From an uncultured Pelagibacteraceae bacterium (lineage in GTDB: Bacteria > Pseudomonadota > Alphaproteobacteria > Pelagibacterales > Pelagibacteraceae), in NCBI GenBank assembly GCA_902596975.1, contig CACJWS010000007.1, positions 1-61,636 of the forward strand: a DNA stretch of 61,636 nt. Reading direction: 5' to 3'. Made by a program: the position numbers and the translations under genes. Below the pieces are notes generated by a model, which ran no database searches, was not told where the DNA came from, and was given only the letters and a program-made list of their open reading frames with translations. Shown piece by piece: positions 1-7,493 of the stretch (position 1 is its first letter; every line of letters starts with the position of its first letter).

Positions 1-828
1 TTCTCTTTTAAAAACATATAACCCTGATGATATGATTATGAAAAGGCCAATAAAAGTATATTTATCAGGAAAATCCGAAAACACATAATAACCTAAAATA
101 AGATTAGTAATTATCTCGAAATAACCAAATGGAGCTAATTTTGAAGCATCAGCGTAACGAAGAGACAAAATAATTAATATATGGCCCAAACAGGCGAATA
201 TGCCCATTAGAGCCATCCAAGACCATTGAATTGGAGTAGGATTAGTCCAAACAATAGGAACAAAAAAAGATGCGATAATGGCCCCTACTAAGCCCGTAAT
301 TAACAATGTGAGTAAAGGACTATCTGTTGAGTGTAATTTTCGAGTTATTATTAGATAAAAGCCGTAAAAACAACCTGTTCCAACAGCTGCTATACTAGCA
401 AGATTAATCTCTATAATTCCAGGTCTAATGACAACTAAAATACCAATAAAACCTACTAATACAGCAGTCCACCGTCTATAACCAACTTTTTCGTTAAGTA
501 AAAATGGAGAAAGAGCAGTTGTGACCAATGGAGCAACGAACGCCAATGTTAACGCTTTTGCCATTGAGATTATAGAAATGGAGTAAAAAAAACATATATT
601 TGCAAAAAATAAAGACAAACCTCTAATTATTTGTAATTTGATATTTTGAGAAAACTTCATTTGTTTCCTAAAAAATAAAAACATAAAAAAAGTTATGAAT
701 ACAACTGTAAAAAAATATCTAGCCCATGTTATTTGAAAAAAAGATAAATCTGAAGATAAATATTTTGCAATTGCATCCATAAAGGGCAGAACCATCCATG
801 CGGATAAATTTAATAATATTGCTTTCAT
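1..828 (-). CDS. EamA/DMT-family permease (3' end outside window)
   Basis: Partial gene. It reads from ATG at 828 to the window edge without a stop, giving 276 visible codons. The translation starts MKAILLNLSAWMVLPFMDA and consists of repeated hydrophobic segments (about nine or ten) in the two-fold arrangement of the drug/metabolite transporter (EamA/RhaT) superfamily, with FVAPLVTTALSPFLLNEKVG near the middle of the first half as is typical. It is an inner-membrane exporter or importer of small metabolites; the substrate cannot be told. Its start abuts the stop of the upstream permease gene, so the two are probably cotranscribed. Start choice is clear because the previous gene ends at 829. 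Confidence 0.8.
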   Translation of the reverse strand, partial: MKAILLNLSAWMVLPFMDAIAKYLSSDLSFFQITWARYFFTVVFITFFMFLFFRKQMKFSQNIKLQIIRGLSLFFANICFFYSISIISMAKALTLAFVAPLVTTALSPFLLNEKVGYRRWTAVLVGFIGILVVIRPGIIEINLASIAAVGTGCFYGFYLIITRKLHSTDSPLLTLLITGLVGAIIASFFVPIVWTNPTPIQWSWMALMGIFACLGHILIILSLRYADASKLAPFGYFEIITNLILGYYVFSDFPDKYTFIGLFIIISSGLYVFKRE

Positions 829-1728
829 TTAAGCAAAATATTTAAGGGCGATAAATACTGTAATTGGCACTGTAACCAATGACATTAGAGTAGAAACAAC
901 AATTGTGCTGGAAATATTATCTACATTTTTTTTTGGTGAATACATTGAAGCAATCAAATAACATAATATTGCACTAGGCATAGAGGATTGAATTAGTAAA
1001 ACTCCAGCTGCAAAACCCGATAAGTTAAAGAATTTTATAATAAAAAAACCTACAATTGGACCAAGAATTACTCTACCTATAGAAGTTATAATTGAGTCTT
1101 TCAAAGAAAATACTTTCATTTGAGTTAAGGCAATACCTAAAGACATTAAAATCATAACAATCATGGCATAAGATAAAAGCATTGTTGTATTAATCACAAA
1201 AACTGGCATCTCTTTGCCGTAGTATAAAAAGATAACAGTCAAAATAATTGTATAAAAGGAAGGACTTTTCGCGATTATAGAAAAATCAAATTTTCGTTTT
1301 GCAAGAAATATATTGGCAGTAAAATGTAAGAGTATTACCAAAGATGATATAGCTGCAGCTACACCCATTCCCAATTTACCATAAGCAAAAAGACATATTG
1401 GTATACCCATATTACCTGTATTAGGTAAAAAAAAAGTAGGCAATTCTCTAATGTAATCTTTTTTCATAAGAATTAAAAAAACAACACCAATTAAAGCAAA
1501 TGATGAAAGTAATATTAATGCGTAAATAAAATATTCTGCAAATACGTCAAAACTAACACCTGTAGATGTAAGTGAGAAGATTACTAAAGCTGGAGTTCCA
1601 AAATTTCCAGCATAAGATGTAATAAAAGAAGTATCGAAATTTGGATTTTTTTTTCCTAATAAAAAACCAATTCCAACAATAAAAAATACAGGAAATAGAA
1701 CTTCAAAGAGCTTTAAATAAAGTTCCAT
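829..1728 (-). CDS. AEC (auxin efflux carrier) family permease
   Basis: The 299-residue protein is almost entirely hydrophobic with about ten membrane segments in two halves. It carries the family's glycine/asparagine-rich patches (YAGNFGTPALVIFS near residues 39-52, FFLPNTGNMGIPICLFA near 98-114). The AEC family contains secondary carriers for organic anions such as malonate and malate, as well as auxin-like acids; the substrate here is unknown. It overlaps the homoserine dehydrogenase stop by one base and is followed directly by a DMT permease, suggesting two transporters at the end of the rplM-hom transcript. Membership is confident, function is only family-level. Confidence 0.8.
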   Translation of the reverse strand: MELYLKLFEVLFPVFFIVGIGFLLGKKNPNFDTSFITSYAGNFGTPALVIFSLTSTGVSFDVFAEYFIYALILLSSFALIGVVFLILMKKDYIRELPTFFLPNTGNMGIPICLFAYGKLGMGVAAAISSLVILLHFTANIFLAKRKFDFSIIAKSPSFYTIILTVIFLYYGKEMPVFVINTTMLLSYAMIVMILMSLGIALTQMKVFSLKDSIITSIGRVILGPIVGFFIIKFFNLSGFAAGVLLIQSSMPSAILCYLIASMYSPKKNVDNISSTIVVSTLMSLVTVPITVFIALKYFA

Positions 1729-3017
1729 TAAAAAAGTCTTAATAATATAGGGTTTTTAATAATATTTTTATTTGATTTAAAAGATTTAATACATTTCTGA
1801 TAATCTTTTTCCAAGGATTTGTGGGTAATAATTACAATAGATGCAGTTTTATTTTTATTATTTGGTATTTGTATTAATCTTTGTACAGAAATCTTATGTT
1901 TAGCAAATTTTTTAGTGATTTCAGATAGAACACCGGGTTTATCTTTAACTTCAAGCCTAACATACAAAGCATTGGAATAATTATCAGTATTATAAATTGA
2001 TGAAGATTTTCTTTTATTGTCTGAAATACCAAAAGGATATTTTATATTCCCTCTTAAAATAGACAAAAGATCAGACATCAAAGCAGATGAAGTAGGGCCA
2101 GGTCCAGCACCTTCTCCTTGTAAAACGCTCTCCCCTACTGGATTACCTTCTATTATAACAGCATTCATAACTCCATTAACATTAGCGATATAAGTATTTT
2201 TTTTAATTAAACACGGATGAACTCTTTCAAATAATTTATTATTAACAATTTCTGTTATTCCCAATAATTTAATTTTATAATTTAATTGATTTGCAATTTC
2301 TAAATCCTTGTATTCTATATTTTCAATACCCTCCATTAAACATTTTGAATTTGATACTTTATTATTAAATGCCAAAGCAGAAAGAATTTTAACTTTAGCT
2401 AAAGCATCGTAACCATTTAAATCTAATTTTGGATTACCAGGTTCAGCATAACCTAATAGTTGAGCTTTTTTTAATACGGTTGAAAAACCAGATTTAGTCT
2501 CTTCCATTTCAGATAATATATAATTACAAGTGCCATTTAATATTCCATATACTTTACTTATCTTATTAGTTGCTAGCCCTTCTTTAATAGTTCTTAATAC
2601 GGGGATTCCACCTCCTACTGACGCTTCAAATTCTAAATTAACTTTATTTTTTTCAGCAAGTTTAGAAAGATTATTACCGTGTTTAGAAATTAATGCCTTA
2701 TTAGGAGTTACAACATGAATTTTATTCTTAAGTGCAAATTCTACAATTTTTTTTGATATACCATCAGATTGACCAATGGCTTCAATTAAAATATCAATTT
2801 TATTATTTTTAAAAATTTTAAAGGGATCTTTAAAAAATATTTTCTTATTAATTCTAAATTTTCTTTTTTTATTAATATTTTTAGCTGAGATTGCAGAAAC
2901 AGAGATAATTTTTCCAGTTTTTTTTAGAATATCCTTTTTTTTTGAATTTAATTCATTATAGAGATAATTACCAATCTGCCCTAATCCAACAATTGCTATA
3001 TTAAGCTTTTTAGTCAT
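1728..3017 (-). CDS. hom: Homoserine dehydrogenase
   Basis: NAD(P)H-dependent reduction of aspartate semialdehyde to homoserine, the branch point to threonine and methionine. The N-terminus holds the Rossmann motif AIVGLGQIGNYL. The central catalytic part has GILNGTCNYILSEM and the segment GYAEPGNPKLDLNGYDA. The C-terminal 80 residues form an ACT domain (YVRLEVKDKPGVLSEI), the usual site of threonine feedback. Length (about 430) is normal. An upstream in-frame ATG at 3026 would overlap the lipoprotein gene by 8 nt; the ATG at 3017 places the Rossmann strand right at the start and was preferred. Its product homoserine, once acetylated, feeds MetY, encoded about 2 kb away on the other strand. 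Confidence 0.93.
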   Translation of the reverse strand: MTKKLNIAIVGLGQIGNYLYNELNSKKKDILKKTGKIISVSAISAKNINKKRKFRINKKIFFKDPFKIFKNNKIDILIEAIGQSDGISKKIVEFALKNKIHVVTPNKALISKHGNNLSKLAEKNKVNLEFEASVGGGIPVLRTIKEGLATNKISKVYGILNGTCNYILSEMEETKSGFSTVLKKAQLLGYAEPGNPKLDLNGYDALAKVKILSALAFNNKVSNSKCLMEGIENIEYKDLEIANQLNYKIKLLGITEIVNNKLFERVHPCLIKKNTYIANVNGVMNAVIIEGNPVGESVLQGEGAGPGPTSSALMSDLLSILRGNIKYPFGISDNKRKSSSIYNTDNYSNALYVRLEVKDKPGVLSEITKKFAKHKISVQRLIQIPNNKNKTASIVIITHKSLEKDYQKCIKSFKSNKNIIKNPILLRLF

Positions 3018-3018
3018 A

Positions 3019-3222
3019 TCAATCATCTAAACTTGGAAAACTACTATTTTTTCCATAATTAATAATTATATTTTTAAAATCCTCGAAAGAAATATTTTTA
3101 TCTATATCTAAATTTGGTTTTTCAACCATATCATCATTTTTTTTCTTTAAAAAAGAACCAAAGTTTTGATTAGAACAATTATTTATAAATAAAAAAATTA
3201 ATAAAATTATCAGTATTCTCAT
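3019..3222 (-). CDS. Small putative lipoprotein
   Basis: A 67-residue protein of unknown function. Residues 1-15 form a hydrophobic signal segment (MRILIILLIFLFINNC) ending in a Cys that fits a loose lipobox, so the mature protein would be a lipid-anchored peptide of about 50 residues, hydrophilic and ending SFPSLDD. It is wedged between argC (overlapping one base) and hom with no spare DNA, which argues that it is a real gene of the same operon. Tiny lipoproteins beside amino-acid genes (for example lptM beside lysA) are known in other proteobacteria, but I see no sequence basis to equate it with one. Confidence 0.65.
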   Translation of the reverse strand: MRILIILLIFLFINNCSNQNFGSFLKKKNDDMVEKPNLDIDKNISFEDFKNIIINYGKNSSFPSLDD

Positions 3223-4244
3223 TAATTTAATCCTTCCTCAGACTTATATCCAAATAAAATATTCATATTTTGAACAGCTTGTCCACTACCACCCTTAATC
3301 AAATTATCTATTGCTGACAATATAATAATTTTATTCTTATATTTGCTCTCGCACACAGAAATATGACAGTTATTTGTGTTTATTACTTCATTAGTTCCTA
3401 AAAAAGTATTTGGTTTCAAAATTTTAATAAATTTATTATTTTTGTAATTTTTTTTTAAAAAAGAATAAATTTTTTCAAGAGAATCATTTCTTTTTAGATC
3501 TAAATACATAGTAGTTAATATTCCTCTAAACATTGGTGAAAGATGAGGTGTAAATTGAAATTTTACCTTTTTGCCAGTTTTTATTTTTAGTTCCTGATCA
3601 ATTTCTGAATTGTGTCTGTGAAAAGCTAAACCATAAGCACTCAATGTCTCATTTAAAAATTTGTTGTTATATTTTTTATGAATATTTCTGCCTGCGCCTG
3701 AATAACCAGATTTAGAATCAATTATGATATTGTTTGATTTAACAATATTTTTTTTAATTAACGGTACTAGGGGTAATAAAATTGATGTTGGATAACAGCC
3801 TGGACAAGAAATTATCTTATATTTCTTGATATTTTTATTATTTAACTCAGGTAAAGAATAAATACTTTTTTTTATTAATTTAGGAGCATTATGTTTGATT
3901 TTATACCATTTCAAATAATCACTGGCTGATTTAAGTCTAAAATCTGCCGCTAAATCAATTAAAATATTTTTATTTAGTAAATTTTTAGAAATTTTTTGAG
4001 CCTCTCCATTAGGTAATGCAGTAAATATAACATCAACGTTTTTTAATAACTCTTTATTAAATTTAACAATATTTGGTAGTTTATATTTATTAAAGTATTT
4101 ATCATAAGAGCTAATTTTTTTACCTACGGAGGTATCACCACAAAGATATTTAATTTTAACTCTTTTATGTTTAGTTAATAATTTGACCAATTGAATACCT
4201 ATGTATCCGGTAGCTCCAGCAACTAATGCATTAATCTTAGACAT
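3222..4244 (-). CDS. argC: N-acetyl-gamma-glutamyl-phosphate reductase
   Basis: Third step of arginine synthesis: NADPH-dependent reduction of N-acetylglutamyl phosphate to the semialdehyde. The N-terminus carries the nucleotide-binding VAGATGYIGIQLVKLL, the middle the active-site cysteine in SCPGCYPTSILLPL (about residue 148), and the later part the catalytic His region AFHRHNSEIDQEL. 340 residues is the standard length of the long ArgC type. It lies 33 nt downstream of rpsI; the rplM-rpsI-argC order is common in alphaproteobacteria, so transcription probably continues from the ribosomal protein promoter. Confidence 0.95.
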   Translation of the reverse strand: MSKINALVAGATGYIGIQLVKLLTKHKRVKIKYLCGDTSVGKKISSYDKYFNKYKLPNIVKFNKELLKNVDVIFTALPNGEAQKISKNLLNKNILIDLAADFRLKSASDYLKWYKIKHNAPKLIKKSIYSLPELNNKNIKKYKIISCPGCYPTSILLPLVPLIKKNIVKSNNIIIDSKSGYSGAGRNIHKKYNNKFLNETLSAYGLAFHRHNSEIDQELKIKTGKKVKFQFTPHLSPMFRGILTTMYLDLKRNDSLEKIYSFLKKNYKNNKFIKILKPNTFLGTNEVINTNNCHISVCESKYKNKIIILSAIDNLIKGGSGQAVQNMNILFGYKSEEGLN

Positions 4245-4277
4245 ATTGTAATATAACAGTTGTTTAATAAAATGATA

Positions 4278-4709
4278 TTATCTTTTAGAGAATTGATAAC
4301 TTCTTCTAGCTTTTGCACGACCAGGTTTTTTTCTCTCAACTGATCTAGAATCTCTCGTGGTAAGTTTTTCTTTTCTAAGTGTTGGTTTTAGATTTTCATC
4401 AAATTGTAATAATGCTCTTGATATACCATGTACTAATGCTCCTGCTTGACCTGTGTGTCCACCACCAACAACTTGGGATCTAACATCGTATTCTGTAGAT
4501 TGATTGATAATTTCAAAAGGTCTTAGTATTTGCATTTTATGAGTAGCTCTTGTGAAATAATCATCTAAATTTTTACCATTAACATAAATTTTACCAGTCC
4601 CCTTTTTTAACCAAACTTTTGCAATTGAAGTCTTTCTTCTGCCTGTTGCATATTTTGCATCTTTAAAATCCAATTTTAGTTTTGAAGATGTAGATTGATT
4701 TGTTTCCAT
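4278..4709 (-). CDS. rpsI: 30S ribosomal protein S9
   Basis: The protein uS9 of the small subunit, located at the head and reaching the P site through its C-terminal tail. Residues 18-35 (KYATGRRKTSIAKVWLK) and the glycine-rich VVGGGHTGQAGALVHGISRAL are diagnostic, and the tail ends in the conserved SKR that contacts P-site tRNA. 143 residues includes a short alphaproteobacterial N-terminal extension. One base separates it from rplM, forming the universal rplM-rpsI pair. Confidence 0.97.
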   Translation of the reverse strand: METNQSTSSKLKLDFKDAKYATGRRKTSIAKVWLKKGTGKIYVNGKNLDDYFTRATHKMQILRPFEIINQSTEYDVRSQVVGGGHTGQAGALVHGISRALLQFDENLKPTLRKEKLTTRDSRSVERKKPGRAKARRSYQFSKR

Positions 4710-4710
4710 T

Positions 4711-5169
4711 TTAATTTCTTACAATATTTTTTGAATTAAGTTTTCCAATTTCTATCACTTCAGGGTTTTGTGCTGAATGAGGATGATCCGATCCTGAATA
4801 AACCTTAAGTTTAGTTAGTTGTTTTTTAGCTAAAGGACCACCTGGTAACATTCTTTTGACTGCCATTTTTAAAACTTCACCTGGTTTTGAAGATTGTAAT
4901 ATTTCAGGTGTTGTTTCTTTAATTCCACCGGGATGGCCTGTGTGTCTATAATATTTTTTATTTGAAAACTTATTTCCTGTAAATTTTAATTGATCTACGT
5001 TTTTAACAACAACAAAATCTCCACTATCCATATGAGGAGTAAATGTTGCTTTATTTTTTCCTCTAAGAATTTTTGATACAACAGTTGCTAGTCTTCCAAC
5101 TACAGCTCCAGTTGCGTCAATTTCAAACCATTTACTATTAAGGTCATCTTTTTTAAGAAATTTAGTCAT
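4711..5169 (-). CDS. rplM: 50S ribosomal protein L13
   Basis: The protein uL13 of the large subunit, an early assembly protein. Recognised by WFEIDATGAVVGRLATVVSKILRG-like N-terminal sequence, FTPHMDSGDFVVVKN and the GMLP-type MVKRMLPGGPLAKKQL region. The open frame extends upstream to 5208, but the ATG at 5169 (MTKFLKKDDLN) is the correct start: it gives the family length (152), and the extension would run through a near-consensus promoter at 5180-5208. No Shine-Dalgarno sequence precedes the start and the predicted transcript begins only a few bases upstream. Confidence 0.96.
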   Translation of the reverse strand: MTKFLKKDDLNSKWFEIDATGAVVGRLATVVSKILRGKNKATFTPHMDSGDFVVVKNVDQLKFTGNKFSNKKYYRHTGHPGGIKETTPEILQSSKPGEVLKMAVKRMLPGGPLAKKQLTKLKVYSGSDHPHSAQNPEVIEIGKLNSKNIVRN

Positions 5170-5179
5170 AATTGCGGGA

Positions 5180-5208
5180 TTAATACTTATAAATCGATAT
5201 ATTGTCAA
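5180..5208 (-). promoter_or_regulatory. Predicted sigma-70 promoter of rplM-rpsI
   Basis: On the minus strand a perfect -35 hexamer TTGACA (5203-5208) is followed by a 17-nt spacer and the -10 hexamer TATTAA (5180-5185). Transcription should start near 5173, only about 4 nt before the L13 ATG at 5169. This is the clearest promoter I see in the window. It also settles the L13 start codon. Confidence 0.65.
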
Positions 5209-5218
5209 ACGATATACA

Positions 5219-5275
5219 GTTAGAACTTAAGTCATTTTTGATAGTTTTAACTAATAAATAGGCTATAAATATAGA
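5219..5275 (+). promoter_or_regulatory. Structured metY leader; possible SAM-II/SAM-V-like element
   Basis: Seen directly: 5219-5227 (GTTAGAACT) and 5243-5251 (AGTTTTAAC) form a 9-bp stem with one G-U pair around a 15-nt loop. The following strand TAATAAATAGGCTATAAA can pair back into the loop (AGTC at 5230-5233 with GGCT at 5261-5264). Known: SAM-II aptamers are one stem whose loop makes a pseudoknot with a 3' segment of the form UAAA-N4-5-GCUAAA, and SAM-II/SAM-V riboswitches are reported upstream of metY in Pelagibacter. Against it: the match to the 3' consensus has an extra U, the loop is not a clean match, and a TATAAT at 5301 could start transcription downstream. Confidence 0.3.
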
Positions 5276-5300
5276 CTATAAATAAGCAATAATATTTGTT

Positions 5301-5329
5301 TATAATAGATCTTAAAATTTAAACAGGAG
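5301..5329 (+). promoter_or_regulatory. Possible metY -10 box and strong ribosome binding site
   Basis: TATAAT at 5301-5306 is a perfect -10 hexamer, but no good -35 lies at 16-18 nt upstream. AGGAG at 5325-5329 sits 7 nt before the metY ATG at 5337; such a full Shine-Dalgarno is unusual in this window, where most starts have none. TGTTTA (5298-5303) can pair with TAAACA (5320-5325) just before the AGGAG, so partial occlusion is conceivable. Confidence 0.4.
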
Positions 5330-5336
5330 CAATTAA

Positions 5337-6665
5337 ATGTCAGATAAAAAAGGAATGGATCCTAAAACATATAAATTTGATACCCTTAGTTTACACGCAG
5401 GTTATCAGCCTCATAAAAATGCTGGTTCAAGACAAGTACCAATATACCAAACAACTTCATATATATTTGACGATGTAGATCATGCGGCAGCATTATTTAA
5501 TTTAGAAAGAGGTGGACATATTTATAGTAGGATATCAAATCCAACAGTTGCCGTTTTAGAAGAAAGAGTTGCTTCGTTAGAAGGTGGAACAGCTGCACTT
5601 GCTACATCGTCTGGTATGAGTGCAATATTTCTTGCAGTAATGACTCTTTGTGAAGCAGGAGACCATTTAGTTGTATCATCCCAGCTTTATGGAGGAACTG
5701 TAAATTTATTTAGATTAACTCTTCCAAAATTTGGAATTAAAACAACTTTTGTAAAACCAAGAGATACAGAAGGATTTAAAAAAGCAATTCAAAAAAATAC
5801 AAAAGGTATTTTTGGAGAACTTGTTGGTAATCCAGGAAATGAAATAATGAATATGCCTGAGATTGCTAAAATAGCTCACGACGCAGGTATTCCTTTAATG
5901 GTAGATGCAACTTATCAAACGCCTTATTTATGCAAACCTATAGAACACGGTGCTGATATTGTAGTTCATTCACTTACTAAATGGATGGCAGGACATGGAT
6001 CTTCAATGGCCGGTATAATAGTTGAAGGTGGTAAGTTTGACTGGATGCAAAATGATAAATTTCCAACAATGACTCAGCCATATGAAGGTTATCATGGATT
6101 ATCTTTTGCTGAAGAATTTGGACCAACAGCATTTACAATGAAAGCAAGAGCAGAAGGTATGAGAGATTTTGGTCCTTGTCTAAGCCCTCAAAATGCATGG
6201 AATGTGTTACAAGGTATAGAGACACTTTCTGTCAGAATGAAAAAGCATTGTGAGAATGCTGAAAAAATGGTCGAATTTTTATTGGGTCACGAAAGTGTTG
6301 CTTGGGTTTCTCACCCAAGTGTACCAGATCATCCTGATCATGATTTAGCAAACAAATTATTACCAAATGGAAAAGGATCAATGATAGCTTTTGGTATCAA
6401 AGGTGGCAAAGCTGCTGGTGAAGCATTTATTAATAATGTTAAACTCGCTTCTCATTTAGCAAATGTTGGGGATACACGTACATTGGTGATTCATCCAGCA
6501 TCCGCTACACATTCTCAAATGGACGAAGCTACATTAAAATTTGCAGGTTTATCTCATGATATGATCAGATTATCAGTTGGTATTGAAGATATAGATGATA
6601 TTAAAAATGACTTTGAAAATGGATTTAGAGCTGCTAGGAAACCTAGACTCGTATCCAATCAATGA
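5337..6665 (+). CDS. metY: O-acetylhomoserine sulfhydrylase (aminocarboxypropyltransferase)
   Basis: PLP-dependent Cys/Met-metabolism enzyme that makes homocysteine (or methionine from methanethiol) from O-acetylhomoserine and a reduced sulfur donor. The N-terminal FDTLSLHAGYQP and the glycine-rich QLYGGTVNLFRLTLP are typical of the acetylhomoserine branch. The PLP lysine is Lys215 in VHSLTKWMAGHG. Length (442) matches MetY rather than the roughly 390-residue MetB/MetC. First gene of a plus-strand trio, overlapping the next gene by 4 nt (ATGA). A candidate SAM-sensing leader lies upstream. Cytoplasmic. Confidence 0.92.
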   Translation: MSDKKGMDPKTYKFDTLSLHAGYQPHKNAGSRQVPIYQTTSYIFDDVDHAAALFNLERGGHIYSRISNPTVAVLEERVASLEGGTAALATSSGMSAIFLAVMTLCEAGDHLVVSSQLYGGTVNLFRLTLPKFGIKTTFVKPRDTEGFKKAIQKNTKGIFGELVGNPGNEIMNMPEIAKIAHDAGIPLMVDATYQTPYLCKPIEHGADIVVHSLTKWMAGHGSSMAGIIVEGGKFDWMQNDKFPTMTQPYEGYHGLSFAEEFGPTAFTMKARAEGMRDFGPCLSPQNAWNVLQGIETLSVRMKKHCENAEKMVEFLLGHESVAWVSHPSVPDHPDHDLANKLLPNGKGSMIAFGIKGGKAAGEAFINNVKLASHLANVGDTRTLVIHPASATHSQMDEATLKFAGLSHDMIRLSVGIEDIDDIKNDFENGFRAARKPRLVSNQ

Positions 6666-7477
6666 AGTTTCAGGTAAATAATAACGAGGTTTATGCTTCT
6701 ACGGGAGGTAGACCTTTCGATAAAAATAAGCCATTAATAATATTTGTGCATGGTAGTGGACTAACTCATATGACATGGGTTTTGCAAACAAGATACTTTG
6801 CATTCCATGGATATAGTGTTTTAGCTTTAGATATGCCTGGTCACGGATTATCAGGAGGTGAAAGTTTAAAATCAATTGAAGACATGGCAGATTGGGTAAG
6901 TGATGTAATTGATGCAGTTGGATATAAAGAAGCTTCGTTGGTTGGTCACTCACAAGGATGTTTGGTTACGATTGAGTGTACAGCAAGGAATCCTGATAAA
7001 ATTAAAACATTAAGTTTAATGGGTGGTGCTGGTGCAATTCCAATGAACCCTGAATTATTATCTTTGGCAGAAAATAATGATCCTAAAGCGGTTGAATTGA
7101 TGATGGACTGGGCTCATGGACCAGCTGGACACTTTGGTGGTCACCCTGTGCCTGGTTTATATCATATTAATACCGGTTCGATGTTAGCTAAGACAAGAAC
7201 AATAAAAAATACCCTCGGTGTAGATTTTAGAGCATGTGATAATTACAAAAATGGTTTTGAAGCTGCAAAACAAATAAAAATACCTACCCTTTCTATACTT
7301 GCTACTGACGATAAGATGTGCCCAGTTAAAGAAGGAAAAAAACTAGCTAACTTAATTGAAGGAAGTCAAATAGATATAATAGATAATTGTGGACATATGA
7401 TGTTATTAGAGGAAGCTGATCGAGTATTAAATGTTTTGAAAAAATTCATAACAACTAATTATCCATCAAATAAATAA
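6662..7477 (+). CDS. Alpha/beta hydrolase, unknown substrate
   Basis: A 271-residue alpha/beta-hydrolase with every element in place: oxyanion-hole HGSG (residues 30-33), nucleophile Ser97 in the elbow GHSQG, acid Asp216 or Asp217 in LATDDKMCPV, and His245 in NCGHMMLL. A helical cap lies around residues 130-185 with an odd GHFGGHPVPG loop. It has no signal peptide, so it is cytoplasmic. It overlaps metY by 4 nt and is translationally coupled to it, which suggests a role in sulfur amino-acid metabolism, for instance hydrolysing an ester or thioester by-product. It is too short for homoserine O-acetyltransferase. The link to methionine is inferred only from position. Confidence 0.85.
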   Translation: MKFQVNNNEVYASTGGRPFDKNKPLIIFVHGSGLTHMTWVLQTRYFAFHGYSVLALDMPGHGLSGGESLKSIEDMADWVSDVIDAVGYKEASLVGHSQGCLVTIECTARNPDKIKTLSLMGGAGAIPMNPELLSLAENNDPKAVELMMDWAHGPAGHFGGHPVPGLYHINTGSMLAKTRTIKNTLGVDFRACDNYKNGFEAAKQIKIPTLSILATDDKMCPVKEGKKLANLIEGSQIDIIDNCGHMMLLEEADRVLNVLKKFITTNYPSNK

Positions 7478-7493
7478 TTATATTTTAGCACTT

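Noticed and set aside
5170..5208. Upstream extension of rplM to an ATG-like start at 5208
   Set aside because: The extra 13 residues are not part of L13 and the codons coincide with the -35/-10 promoter hexamers.
5285..5336. SAM-V aptamer overlapping the metY ribosome binding site
   Set aside because: The stretch is almost purely A/T apart from AGGAG, with only a weak 6-bp hairpin; reported SAM-V elements lie in GC-richer leaders.
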